In this document: positions 42,000 to 51,342 of the stretch, one piece after another | How the letters are laid out: each line of letters starts with the position of its first letter | Numbering within the stretch: the first letter of the stretch is position 1 | Assembly (NCBI GenBank): GCA_034409565.1 | Contig: DAOUMS010000016.1 | Span: 1-64,000 of the forward strand | Source: E44-bin89 sp034409565 | GTDB taxonomy: Bacteria > Chloroflexota > Dehalococcoidia > Dehalococcoidales > RBG-16-60-22 | Reading direction: 5' to 3' | DNA length: 64,000 bases | Program-made: the position numbers and the translations under genes | The notes under the pieces: model-generated | The model's database searches: none | What the model saw: the letters and a program-made list of their open reading frames with translations, nothing else | Told to the model about the DNA's origin: nothing

Positions 42000-42167
42000 C
42001 TTGTTTCCTGCCTCCTTTAAGTTAATTCGAATGAGTAGCTCCTCCACGTAAAAACTCTGGACGTTGAGTTACTAGATTAAATCAAGCAGCAACCTGCAGC
42101 AGATTTTTCTGACTATTCATCCCTTTTTTAGTCTACAGGCTAGCATTACCAGTTTTGGGTAGACAGG

Positions 42168-43214
42168 TCACAATGCCAGAGGGTATTTACCATATTTTCT
42201 AATGGCCTCGACCATAGCCACGTAGTTCTCCGGTTTAACCCCAGAGTGAATCGAGTTGCTCGAGCTACAGATTAGCCCTCCGCCCATACCAGACTTCTTG
42301 ATGCATTTTTTTACTTCCCGTACCACTTCTTCCTCGGTTCCCCAACTCAATATAGCGCCACAGTCAACATTACCCATAAGACAAATTCTATCACCATATT
42401 TAGCTTTGGCTTCGCCGATGTCCATTCCAGCTTCCGGGTCGATCGGGTGGATTCCAGCAATCCCAGTGCCAACGAGCATGTCAAAGACTGCCCAGATATT
42501 GCCATCGGTGTGTTTAAGACAAGGAACACTTTGGCTCTTGCACTCGTCAACCATTGCCTTCAATGGACGTATCTCGAATCTTTCAATTAGTTTTGGGGAT
42601 ACCATAGGGCCAATCGTGGTGGCAATGTCACCAGTAACCCAAATAATATCGACTCCTACCTCGATGCAATTCTTGATGTATTGCAGATTATAGTTGAGGA
42701 CGATTTCATTGAGACGCTCTATCAATTCGGGATTCCTGACGACATCCATAAAATGGTCAGCCATTCCCCGTATTTCATTAACCTGATAAAAAACGCCCAT
42801 GACGGTAGCGATAACTGACCTCTGGCCCTTAAATCTCTTCACTGCTGCCTCAAGAGCTTTGTATTTCCAAGGTACATTCGGGTCAGGATGGACATAGTTA
42901 TCAAGATCCTTTTCCGACTTGATAGCTGCTTCGATTGGAACGGCATCAATTTCTGTGGTATGGCATTTGATTACACCAAACTTATCTCGGATGATTCCCT
43001 TAGCTTTATCCAAAGTCTCATATCTGTCATAGGCTTCTTGGTAATATACAGCTGCGTCTAAGTCCATAAATTCAACAAAATCTTCGTAAGAAGCACCGGG
43101 TAATATAGCATTTCGCACCTTTGGGTCAATGATAGTTTCGAAAGTGGGAACAACATCAGGCTCCTCAAGGTTAAGCGCCTTGATTACTCGTTCTGAATTG
43201 GTTAATTTTTGCAT
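42168..43214 (-). CDS. UroD/MtaA/CmuA-family cobalamin methyltransferase
   Basis: The 348-residue protein has the uroporphyrinogen-decarboxylase fold seen in methylcobamide:CoM-type methyltransferases: MQKLTNSERVIKALNLEEPDVVPTF at the start, VDIIWVTGDIATTIGPMVSP, and zinc-ligand-like residues in CLKHTDGN (His), CLMGNVDCGAIL (Cys) and GLICSSSNSIH (Cys). It follows its corrinoid protein by one base, so the pair probably moves a methyl group from substrate to corrinoid or onward. Confidence 0.9.
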   Translation of the reverse strand: MQKLTNSERVIKALNLEEPDVVPTFETIIDPKVRNAILPGASYEDFVEFMDLDAAVYYQEAYDRYETLDKAKGIIRDKFGVIKCHTTEIDAVPIEAAIKSEKDLDNYVHPDPNVPWKYKALEAAVKRFKGQRSVIATVMGVFYQVNEIRGMADHFMDVVRNPELIERLNEIVLNYNLQYIKNCIEVGVDIIWVTGDIATTIGPMVSPKLIERFEIRPLKAMVDECKSQSVPCLKHTDGNIWAVFDMLVGTGIAGIHPIDPEAGMDIGEAKAKYGDRICLMGNVDCGAILSWGTEEEVVREVKKCIKKSGMGGGLICSSSNSIHSGVKPENYVAMVEAIRKYGKYPLAL

Positions 43215-43215
43215 T

Positions 43216-43866
43216 TTAATTCTCTTGGGACCTACTCGCTAGTTTTTCCGCTTTGTTTACTGCCTCCACGGCATCGCGACAATAAGCATCAGCCCCAATC
43301 CTATCCGCGAACTCCTGTGTTACTGGTGCGCCACCAATCATTATTTTGACTTTGTCTCTCAAGCCGGCTTCCTTTAAAGCTTCTATTGTCTCAGTCATGT
43401 GAGGCATAGTCAGAGTAAGCAGGGATGACATGCCTAAGATTTGGAAGTCACCGTATTTTACCGCCGAGCAGAAATCTTTCGGGAACACATTCACACCCAA
43501 GTCTGTTACTTCCCATCCGTTTGCTTTTAACATCATTATTACGATATTTTTCCCAATGTCATGAACGTCGCCTTGGACGGTTCCTATAGCATATTTACCA
43601 GCGGAGGCGATCTCTCCTTTAATTAATGCTGGGCTTAAGTGCTCCAGAGCTGCTTTCATGGCCTCTCCTGCTAATAGTAACTCAGGGAAATAGTATTCAC
43701 CCTTTTCAAAGAGCTCACCTACTTTCTTCATCGCTGGAACAAGGCCCTCATACATAATTTTCTTGGCTGACATGTTGGCATTTAATGCTTTCCGAGCAAG
43801 CTCTGCCGCTTTGGAGACATCTCCATTCACAACGCTATCACCAATCTCAACAAGTTCAATCACCAT
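43216..43866 (-). CDS. MtbC-like corrinoid protein
   Basis: The 216-residue protein has the helical cap (MYEGLVPAMKKVGELFEKGEYYFPELLLAGEAMKAAL) and B12 domain motif QGDVHDIGKNIVIMMLKANGWEVTDLG, then SSLLTLTMP and GGAPVTQEFADRIGAD. It is the carrier partner of the UroD-type methyltransferase next to it, one of three such carriers in the window. Confidence 0.95.
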   Translation of the reverse strand: MVIELVEIGDSVVNGDVSKAAELARKALNANMSAKKIMYEGLVPAMKKVGELFEKGEYYFPELLLAGEAMKAALEHLSPALIKGEIASAGKYAIGTVQGDVHDIGKNIVIMMLKANGWEVTDLGVNVFPKDFCSAVKYGDFQILGMSSLLTLTMPHMTETIEALKEAGLRDKVKIMIGGAPVTQEFADRIGADAYCRDAVEAVNKAEKLASRSQEN

Positions 43867-43889
43867 TTACAAAATACCTTCTTAAAGAT

Positions 43890-45089
43890 TTAATATCCTA
43901 GCATCCTAAGGCGGCGGTTTTCCTTCGTTTCCTCCGGTATTTGACTTATTTCCTTAGTCTCATCCTTGCCTCTTTCCTGTACCGTAAACTCAAATCTGTC
44001 AGGATCCAGTAACTTACCTTGAAGACCCGGATACTCATGTCCGTATCTATATGCTTGAAACATCATATTAGTCCAACCCCTACGTTCGTGAAATCCATAA
44101 AATGGGCTAATGAATTCCCAGACTATTTCCTTATCTGATGTTACCTCAAATATTCTTCCCTTTGACGACTCACAAATGAGAGTGTTACCATTTGCCAATC
44201 GTTGAGCATTGGAGCAGAACACTGAGAAAAATCTATATATGAATTCATCTTTATACTCCCACTCGATCTTACCGGTTTTCGGGTTGACTTCTAAGACTCG
44301 GGAATAGCCTTCTGTGTTTATAGGACCTTTGCATAGTCGATGGAATCCATTATCAAATACCAGAATATTACCGTTATTGAGCACCGTTGGATTGTGCTGA
44401 TGCCCAAGCTCCTTGTAACCCCACCGCCACTTTATGGCTTTGGTATTTTTATTGATAATCATTATATTATTCAGGTGACGAAAGCTAGCTACAATATCGC
44501 CATTTGGTAATACATCTATACCGTTGACGTAACCCCAGATGACCAAAGGGCATAGCGTACAAGGAATATCCAGTTCAGGGTCCATATGCTCATACCCTAG
44601 CCACTCCCAGACTATTTTGCCTTCAGGAGTTATTTCCTGAAAAGCGTTACCCCACATGACCTCTTTTAATGCTGTTCCAGGGATGCCGCCCTTAATCTTA
44701 GCTGCTAGTTCACGTGGAATTTCTACATGCCTGTTAATCAAGGTATTTCCGTTCGTTAAGCGGCAATAGTCATGGTGCATATATATGTCTTCATAACTCC
44801 ATACAACATTTCCCCCCCAATCCACCTCAACCAGCTTTCCACCAGCGGTGCCAAGGTGAGCTGTAGGCTCCTTGAATGTTTTGTCCATACGTATTTGATT
44901 ACCATTCGGTAGTAGACGGATCGGTCCTCCAGGTGGAGAGGGTAACTTCCAACGATGTACAATTCTGCCCTTCATATCTATTAACCAGGCATCCGTTGAG
45001 TGATGCTGTGCAAAGAGAGTATATCCACTATAGGCTTTTGCCGGCTTGTGGATAGTTACGGACTCCTCTGGCCTTTTTTTTATATACAT
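43890..45089 (-). CDS. arylsulfotransferase (ASST)-like beta-propeller protein
   Basis: The 399-residue protein is made of repeated blades of the type GNTLI.../GxIVWxW: YSGYTLFAQHHSTDAWLIDMKGRIVHRWKLP, VEVDWGGNVVWSYEDIYMHHDYCRLTNGNTLINR, HQHNPTVLNNGNILVFDNGFHR, SNAQRLANGNTLICESSKGRIFEVTSDKEIVWEF. Order and His positions match ASST-type sulfotransferases that move sulfate between phenolic compounds. No signal peptide is seen, so a cytoplasmic role is likely, unlike periplasmic AssT. Strong ribosome site gaggaggtaagc. Confidence 0.82.
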   Translation of the reverse strand: MYIKKRPEESVTIHKPAKAYSGYTLFAQHHSTDAWLIDMKGRIVHRWKLPSPPGGPIRLLPNGNQIRMDKTFKEPTAHLGTAGGKLVEVDWGGNVVWSYEDIYMHHDYCRLTNGNTLINRHVEIPRELAAKIKGGIPGTALKEVMWGNAFQEITPEGKIVWEWLGYEHMDPELDIPCTLCPLVIWGYVNGIDVLPNGDIVASFRHLNNIMIINKNTKAIKWRWGYKELGHQHNPTVLNNGNILVFDNGFHRLCKGPINTEGYSRVLEVNPKTGKIEWEYKDEFIYRFFSVFCSNAQRLANGNTLICESSKGRIFEVTSDKEIVWEFISPFYGFHERRGWTNMMFQAYRYGHEYPGLQGKLLDPDRFEFTVQERGKDETKEISQIPEETKENRRLRMLGY

Positions 45090-45202
45090 GCTTACCTCCT
45101 CACCTTTTTGTGTTTATGACTTTATCAACTTGGAGATGTCGAGGCTCTCCTCGCTTATTCCTACTCTTATCAACTCCTTATTATATGCGTGAGGGATTAC
45201 GC

Positions 45203-45925
45203 TCATTTGGTTAACCAAGGCCTCCTACACGGAAAGAAATGCTGCTCCCTTATTCCTCTTAGCAAAGGAAAACCACTCAAACCAGTCGCAAACGTACAAT
45301 TTCGCAGTTTTGCATAGTCGTGAGTATAAGTATATATTTCCCTGGCGTGCCCATTATAGAGCCTTCGTAACGTTGCCATCTTTTCTTGGTTGGATGTATC
45401 TCTCTTCTTAAGTTCATTTTTTAAAAGGTCGAACGTCTCATCCTGGCTTAGGAAGAGCGAAGAGTCTGTCATATCTGTATATTTTTGCTCCGGTATGTAC
45501 GGCTCATGAACGTCCATGAAGTGCACCCACAAAAGTAATGTTTTGTATTCCTGTCCTCTAGCGTACGAGTTCAGCCAGTTGTTTTTCTTTATATTCATTA
45601 GATTCACTCTGTAACTTATCCTGAACTCCACTTCGTCCTTCATGGAATCGTAAAAAACGTTCCAGCCCCAGTTCCAGCCGAACATATCGCTCATATAAGG
45701 GTTTGAATGGAATGCGGCGGTGAGTTTCCCTGCCCTCTTCAATTGCTCTGAAATCAGCATCTGCCAGGGTACTTGTATATATGAGGCGGTGCTTTGCCCC
45801 TGCACGAATATGATGCCTTGGTCTTTTAGCGAATCAATGAATATCGCAAGACCGTTTTTATTATTGTAAATGCCAAAAGTATCTTTTCTGGTAGCGTCCA
45901 GTGTGAGTAGGATAACGTTATTCAT
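45203..45925 (-). pseudogene. decayed sulfatase paralogue lacking active site and C-terminus
   Basis: This 240-residue frame is clearly a relative of the sulfatase at 38521-39771 (NVILLTLDATRKDTFGIYNNKNG; LKRAGKLTAAFHSNPYMSDMFGWNWGWNVFYDSMKDE; LLLWVHFMDVHEPYIPEQKY). Yet the segment around the nucleophile is deleted: SYIQVPWQMLISEQL replaces YTQASFPGILTASHYLEYG...LISEPL. The reading also ends before the DHGDEFG metal site, with the last 40 residues unrelated. It cannot be catalytic. It overlaps the sat gene's end region on the same strand. Confidence 0.8.
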
Positions 45926-47098
45926 TTAGCCTTTTACCCTGTTTTGATAATATTTGACCAAAATATCAGCCACTTCCTTTCGGATATACTGCTCTGGCGG
46001 TCTTTCCCCCCGCATAAGCATCTGGCGCAGTTGCGTCCCGCTGATGGATAAATGGTCTTTAGCGTCATGTGGGCAGGTCTTGAGAGAAGCCATGGAGCCG
46101 CACTTTTCGCACCAGAAAGCGGTATCTAGCTTTAAGGGCTGTATATATAGCTCTCCTGACTTGAGGCTGTCAAAAATCTTCTGCGCTTCAAACGGACCGT
46201 AGTAGTTTTCAACGCCAGCGTGGTCGCGCCCTACAATCAAATGGCTACAGCCAAAGTTCTGGCGAATGATGGCGTGCAGTATCGCTTCCCGCGGGCCGCC
46301 ATAGCGCATCTCCATGGGATATACCTTCAGCACTACCCTGTTCAACGGATAGTAGTTATCCAGAAGCTGTTTGTAGCATTCCATGCGCACCTCGGCGGGA
46401 ATATCGTCAGCCTTCAGTTTGCCGACGATGGGATGGATGAGAACACCGTCGCAGACCTCAAGGGCAATCTTAGTCAGGTACTCGTGAGAGCGATGCAGGG
46501 GATTTCTTGTCTGGAAGGCAGCGATGGTTTTCCAACCCTTATCGGTAAATATTGCTCTGGTTTTTTCGGGACGAGCATACTCAGGGAAGCGTTGTGGATA
46601 GCCGCCTTCGCTGAATATCCTTAGTGCTCCGGCCAAATAGACTTCACCCTGCTCGTATATCTTCCTGACCCCCGGATGGTGTTCGTCATCAGTGCCGAAG
46701 ACCTGCCTCGCTTCCGCTATCTTGTCGTAGGTGAATTTCTCTTCGACAGTCATGCAGGCCATGACCTCGTGATTATCTGAACTGAGCAGGGTAATCTTCT
46801 GTCCTTCCTTTATCTCGCACGCTTCCTCTATGGAAGCGGAGAGAGTTATGGGAATAGGCCAGAGGCAGCCGCTCTCTAGGTGCATAGTGTTAACAACGCT
46901 CTCATAGTCCTTTTTGCCTATGAAGCCACCGAGAGGACTGAATGCACCAATGCCTAGCATTATCAGGTCTGAGGTCTCTTTTGAGCTTAGCTTAACTTGA
47001 AGTAAGGTCTTGGCTTCAGCTAAAGCTACCTCCCGCTCCTCTTCGCGAATGAGAAGCGGTAACAGTTCCCCTCCATGTGGAGGAACCAGAGCAGTCAT
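45926..47098 (-). CDS. sat: ATP sulfurylase (sulfate adenylyltransferase)
   Basis: The 390-residue protein contains GAFSPLGGFIGKKDYESVV, the active-site QTRNPLHRSHEYL (with RNPxHxxH), LIHPIVGKLKADDIP, VLKVYPMEMRYGGPREAILHAIIRQNFGCSHLIVGRDHAGV, and a C-terminal zinc site FWCEKCGSMASLKTCPHD. It makes APS from sulfate and ATP, or the reverse. No APS reductase or kinase gene is adjacent. In this cluster it may handle sulfate freed by the sulfatase or sulfotransferase, possibly making ATP or APS (inference). Confidence 0.95.
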   Translation of the reverse strand: MTALVPPHGGELLPLLIREEEREVALAEAKTLLQVKLSSKETSDLIMLGIGAFSPLGGFIGKKDYESVVNTMHLESGCLWPIPITLSASIEEACEIKEGQKITLLSSDNHEVMACMTVEEKFTYDKIAEARQVFGTDDEHHPGVRKIYEQGEVYLAGALRIFSEGGYPQRFPEYARPEKTRAIFTDKGWKTIAAFQTRNPLHRSHEYLTKIALEVCDGVLIHPIVGKLKADDIPAEVRMECYKQLLDNYYPLNRVVLKVYPMEMRYGGPREAILHAIIRQNFGCSHLIVGRDHAGVENYYGPFEAQKIFDSLKSGELYIQPLKLDTAFWCEKCGSMASLKTCPHDAKDHLSISGTQLRQMLMRGERPPEQYIRKEVADILVKYYQNRVKG

Positions 47099-47181
47099 AA
47101 TTTTCCCCTTTTCGGTTGTCCATTATCATGATAAACCTATTGGCAAAGATAGCCACCAGTTCAATTATTAAAATATATATT

Positions 47182-48666
47182 TCAAATAACCCGTTTCCTC
47201 TTGGGATATCTGGCCAGCCCTACTCGTTTGAGCCAGGTTTTTTCCATCTTCCTGAGCTCTTTGAACACATCATCTGGTAGAGGTTTTGAATGATGAGTCC
47301 TTAATATTTCGATAATTTTATTTTTTAGTAATTCTTCACAGTCCTTTTTACCCACTTCTTTAAAGAGTGTGCGGTCAAATATACTCGGCACCCAAAATTT
47401 ACGAAAATGCTCTAAAGTGTGAGGCTCAGTTAGGTAGTTAGCCCTTGGCCCAATCCGTTCAATAAGGTCAAGCGGGATATTTTCATTACTGACTTCAATG
47501 CCGCTCATTAAAACCTTGACCATATCAATAATTTCGTTAGCAAAAACTATGAGTTCTAAGGATCTCCACCCACCGTGGTAGATGGTACCTACATTATGGA
47601 CAAGATCAGCCCCAGTTAATGCTGAGATAAGTATGTTATATGTGCTTTCTGCTACCGCTTGGATACCCATTACTTGGGCATCTGTGCAGCCAGCTGTACC
47701 ATACATAGGAAGTTTGTAATAGTGACACAACTCAGTTAAAGCTGCAACCATGAGTACCTTTTCTGGAGCCCCGTATGAGTAAATCATTGTCTTCATATCC
47801 ATAATGGAAGGCATACCGCCATAAATGACAGGTGCTCCAGGACTCTTAAGTTGTATAACAACCAGTTGGCTTAATACCTCCGCATTTGCGATGGCCAAGC
47901 AACCGGCAAAAGTGGCTGGGGTGGTAGCGCCTGCCATCGGCATGCTGTAGACAATATTTGGGATTCCTTTTTCGGCGCATAGTAAGCTTTTATCCAAGGC
48001 ATCTCTTCCCTGTACTAAAGGGCTTACCGGCTCACAAGAGCTTACAAAAAATGGTTTTTTCTTTAACTGTTCCTCACCACCAGTAACAATGGAACAAAGC
48101 TCTATCGTTTCTCTTAGAGTTGAGGCATTAGTGTTTTGGCCAACTACTGGCTTTGAGCTATTATAAATGAATTGGAGGACACCTATCCGGTCACTGATGT
48201 CATCGGTGGTTACAGGTATAGTCAGGTTGCCCGCTGAAACAAGTGACCATTCAATGTTTGGTAGGGCATCAATTACCTTTGAATACTCAGCTATGTCCTC
48301 AACATAACAATCTCTAATCTGTCTAGTGTCAAGATCTTGAATTTTATGGGAGTCGTGGGAAGCTCCAAAATGAGAACCAGTCATTCTGTTAAGGACTATG
48401 GCTGGTTCTCCTTCACGTGTATATAAAGTAATCATCTTAGGTGCTGTTCTCAAGGCCTGTTCCACCAGATAAGAAGGGATTTTTACCCTATTAGGGTTGG
48501 AAACATCGGCACCAGCAGCACTCAATATCTCAATTGCCTCGTGACACTCGAAAGTAACACCGGTTCTTTCTAAAATTTGGAGAGTTGCCAAATGCAATTC
48601 TTCTAATTGTTTATCTGATAGAATATGAAATTGTGGTGTACTAAACTGTATATAATTGGAACGCAT
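47182..48666 (-). CDS. MttB-like (non-pyrrolysine) corrinoid methyltransferase
   Basis: The protein (about 494 residues from ATG 48666) is a member of the trimethylamine methyltransferase superfamily: LEELHLATLQILERTGVTFECHEAIEILSAAGADV, GNLTIPVTTDDISDRIGVLQF, GATTPATFAGCLAIANAEVLSQLVVIQLKSPGAPVIYGGMPSIMDMKT and GTAGCTDAQVMGIQAVAESTYNIL. There is no in-frame amber codon, so it is of the glycine-betaine-type (MtgB) group, acting on quaternary amines or related methyl donors. It is a tandem paralogue of the next gene. A TTG at 48696 in frame is a less likely start. Confidence 0.92.
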   Translation of the reverse strand: MRSNYIQFSTPQFHILSDKQLEELHLATLQILERTGVTFECHEAIEILSAAGADVSNPNRVKIPSYLVEQALRTAPKMITLYTREGEPAIVLNRMTGSHFGASHDSHKIQDLDTRQIRDCYVEDIAEYSKVIDALPNIEWSLVSAGNLTIPVTTDDISDRIGVLQFIYNSSKPVVGQNTNASTLRETIELCSIVTGGEEQLKKKPFFVSSCEPVSPLVQGRDALDKSLLCAEKGIPNIVYSMPMAGATTPATFAGCLAIANAEVLSQLVVIQLKSPGAPVIYGGMPSIMDMKTMIYSYGAPEKVLMVAALTELCHYYKLPMYGTAGCTDAQVMGIQAVAESTYNILISALTGADLVHNVGTIYHGGWRSLELIVFANEIIDMVKVLMSGIEVSNENIPLDLIERIGPRANYLTEPHTLEHFRKFWVPSIFDRTLFKEVGKKDCEELLKNKIIEILRTHHSKPLPDDVFKELRKMEKTWLKRVGLARYPKRKRVI

Positions 48667-48745
48667 ATATTTACCCAGGAATTGCCAGATTCTCAAGCTG
48701 ATTCTTAAACAATCTCGTCTATATTCTCATTATCTCCTGTAATTC

Positions 48746-50218
48746 TTATTTTTTCTTTGGATATTCCTTCAGACCTATTCGCGTAAGCAAGGTCTTTTCC
48801 ACCTTTTTGATTTCTTTTACCAGATTCTCAGGCAACGGCTTGGGATTGTGAGTTTCAAGTATCTGAACGGTTCTCTGGTTTAATAATTCCTCACAATCTT
48901 GCCCTCCTTCTTTGGTGAAGCTGCGGTCAAAAAGTCTTGGCATCCAGAATTTACGGAAGTACTTCTGGGTGTGCTTTTCGGAGAGATAATTTGCTTTCGG
49001 TCCTAGGCGTTCAATGATCTCAAGAGCAAGGGTTTCATCATTAATCTCAATGCCGCCTATTAGAACGTTAACCATGTCGATAATTTCGTTTATTAGGACC
49101 AGTGCTTCGGGCGATTTTACTCTTCCGTGATGTATGTAGCCCGCATCATGGATAAGGTCAGCTCCTGTTAGTTTTGCGATAAGTATTTGGTTGGTATATT
49201 CTATACCCGCTTGGATACCGATAAACTTCGCATCTGTGCAGCCAGCTGCGCCGAACATAGGAAGCTTATAGTGGTGACATAGCTCTGTTAATGCCCCGAC
49301 CATAAGGCTCATTTCTGGAGCACCATACGAGAAAATCGTTGTTTTCATATCCATGATAGATGGTAAACCACCATAGATAACGGGCGTTCCAGGGTTCTTA
49401 AGCTGCAGGACCACTAGCTGGCTTAATACCTCGGCATTAGCGATAGCCAAACAGCCAGCAAAGGTAGCTGGGGCAGTGGCTCCAGCCATTTGCATACCAT
49501 ACACAACGTTTGGTATTCCTTTCTCGGCACAAAGGAGGCTTTTCTTCATAGGCTCTTCTCCTTGGAGCAAGGGGCTAACCGGTTCAGACGAACCGCCAAA
49601 AAAAGGCTTCTCTCGCAGCCGTTGTTCACCACCTGCAACAATGGAGCAAATGTCAATCATTTCCCTCAGACTAGCAACGCTATTTATTTCACAAATTATC
49701 GGTTTTGAGCAATTCATTATAAATTGGATAAGGGTGATCCTATCACTAATATCATCAGGCGATACCGGTAGAGTAAGGTTGCTAGATCCGGTATAGGACC
49801 ACTCAAAATTTGGCAATGCATCAATTAACCTTGACATATCTGCAATATCTTCAACATAGCAAGTCCTTTCCTTTCTTGTATATGGATCTAAAATTATGCG
49901 TGGATCAGGATATCCTCCGAAATGGCACCCCGTTGTTCCATTCAGAACAAATGCGGTTTCTCCTTCTCGTGTAAAAAAGGTAACAGACTTGGGTGCTTCG
50001 CTCAGAGCGTGCTCTACCAGATGAGAAGGTATTTTTATTCTATCTGGATTAGAAACATCAGCGCCGGCATCACCTAATATATCAATTGCTTCCTCGCATT
50101 CAAAAGCAACCCCAGTTTTCTCTAAAATTTTAAGAGTTGCGGAATGCAATTCCTCTATCTTGCTTTCTGACAAAATGCGAAACTCAGGTTTTTCAGACTG
50201 AAAGTAAGACTCCCGCAT
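48746..50218 (-). CDS. MttB-like (non-pyrrolysine) corrinoid methyltransferase, tandem paralogue
   Basis: The 490-residue protein shares the whole layout of its neighbour (IEELHSATLKILEKTGVAFECEEAIDILGDAGADVSNPDRIKIPSHLVE; FAGCLAIANAEVLSQLVVLQLKNPGTPVIYGGLPSIMDMKT). It follows the corrinoid gene by 18 bp and has gaggagaatggt ahead of ATG. No amber codon interrupts it. The two copies differ enough to suggest an old duplication, with specialisation for related substrates. Confidence 0.93.
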   Translation of the reverse strand: MRESYFQSEKPEFRILSESKIEELHSATLKILEKTGVAFECEEAIDILGDAGADVSNPDRIKIPSHLVEHALSEAPKSVTFFTREGETAFVLNGTTGCHFGGYPDPRIILDPYTRKERTCYVEDIADMSRLIDALPNFEWSYTGSSNLTLPVSPDDISDRITLIQFIMNCSKPIICEINSVASLREMIDICSIVAGGEQRLREKPFFGGSSEPVSPLLQGEEPMKKSLLCAEKGIPNVVYGMQMAGATAPATFAGCLAIANAEVLSQLVVLQLKNPGTPVIYGGLPSIMDMKTTIFSYGAPEMSLMVGALTELCHHYKLPMFGAAGCTDAKFIGIQAGIEYTNQILIAKLTGADLIHDAGYIHHGRVKSPEALVLINEIIDMVNVLIGGIEINDETLALEIIERLGPKANYLSEKHTQKYFRKFWMPRLFDRSFTKEGGQDCEELLNQRTVQILETHNPKPLPENLVKEIKKVEKTLLTRIGLKEYPKKK

Positions 50219-50236
50219 ACCATTCTCCTCAATAGA

Positions 50237-50875
50237 TTATTTAGCTTCAATTAATCTTTTAACCAATTGAGCAGCGGAGTTCGCCTCCGGGGCATATCCG
50301 TCTGCCCCAATTAATTTAGCAAATTGATTATTTACGGAAGCACCACCGACTATGATTTTTGTCGTTTCTCTTAATCCCTTTTCCTTCAGTAAATTAATTG
50401 TTTCACCCATATTGGGCATCGTTGTTGTCAATAAGGACGACATAGCTAGGATATGAGGTTTATAGTCTGCCACGGCCTGAGCGAATGACTCAGCCTTAAC
50501 ATTAACACCAAGGTCTACAACATCAAATCCATTCCCTTCAATATAAGAGCCAACTATCTTCTTTCCTATATCATGAATGTCTCCTTCAACTGTGCCTATA
50601 ATAACCTTCCCGATCAATTTCTGACCTGATTGAGCCAACAATGGCCTGATAATATCTAGCCCTGCATGCATAGCGCCAGCAGACATCATAACTTCAGGGA
50701 GAAATATTTCTCCCGTCCCCATGCGTTCGCCTACAACGCTTATCCCTTTAATAAGTCCTTTTTTGAAAATGTCACCTGCCCCTGTCCCCTCTTTAAGTGC
50801 CTTATTGATCTCCGATTCGACTCTATCGGCATCTCCTTTTATAATAGCTTCAGCTATATCCTGGAATATATCCAT
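50237..50875 (-). CDS. MtbC-like corrinoid protein, partner of the MttB-like enzymes
   Basis: The 212-residue protein has the cap helix region (KGLIKGISVVGERMGTGEIFLPEVMMSAGAM) and EGDIHDIGKKIVGSYIEGNGFDVVDLGVNV, SSLLTTTMP, GGASVNNQFAKLIGAD. It heads the methyltransferase gene run with a good ribosome site (ggaggaaaagctaa), and is the likely methyl acceptor for both MttB-like enzymes. Confidence 0.95.
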   Translation of the reverse strand: MDIFQDIAEAIIKGDADRVESEINKALKEGTGAGDIFKKGLIKGISVVGERMGTGEIFLPEVMMSAGAMHAGLDIIRPLLAQSGQKLIGKVIIGTVEGDIHDIGKKIVGSYIEGNGFDVVDLGVNVKAESFAQAVADYKPHILAMSSLLTTTMPNMGETINLLKEKGLRETTKIIVGGASVNNQFAKLIGADGYAPEANSAAQLVKRLIEAK

Positions 50876-51342
50876 TTAGCTTTTCCTCCAATCTTAATCA
50901 TCAATTCAACATAGGTCTTTTTTTATCACTTAGCTGATGCGCTTTAAACTTTTTAATTGTTATTCAAGTCATCTCTATCAATCCGATTTGTCAAAATACT
51001 TTTTTCAGTTTCAGCTACTTCTCATTACGTGGATAGTATGATCCCTCCTCCACTTACCAGCCCTTTCCCACATGCGCGGATACTGGCTAGTCACTAAATA
51101 CCTCTTTTCTAGGTACTTATTAAGTAGAAGCGTGAAATATCGATACCGGAGATAAGACAGGGCTAGAACAATGGTAAAGGGAAAAGAGGCTTGTTGCGTT
51201 TCCGTCCTGTATGGTATTTTCCCTGACCATAAGATTGAATCTCTCAAGATCCGTGCCCTTATATAAACCGGCTTCATTATACTTGTACCACGATACTTTA
51301 ATAATTAAATTTTGCCAGTAATGATGTGTAGGAATCACTATA
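50876..51342. other. intergenic, no convincing gene
   Basis: This is a 467-bp gap between the TRAP transporter and the corrinoid gene. A minus-strand frame at 51120-51338 reads in part VSWYKYNEAGLYKGTDLERFNLMVRENTIQDGNAT, which may be a decayed fragment of a larger gene, but I cannot assign a family. Confidence 0.4.

Noticed and set aside
47182..50218. Pyrrolysine-containing MttB
   Set aside because: Both MttB-like genes read through without an in-frame amber codon, and no Pyl genes are present.
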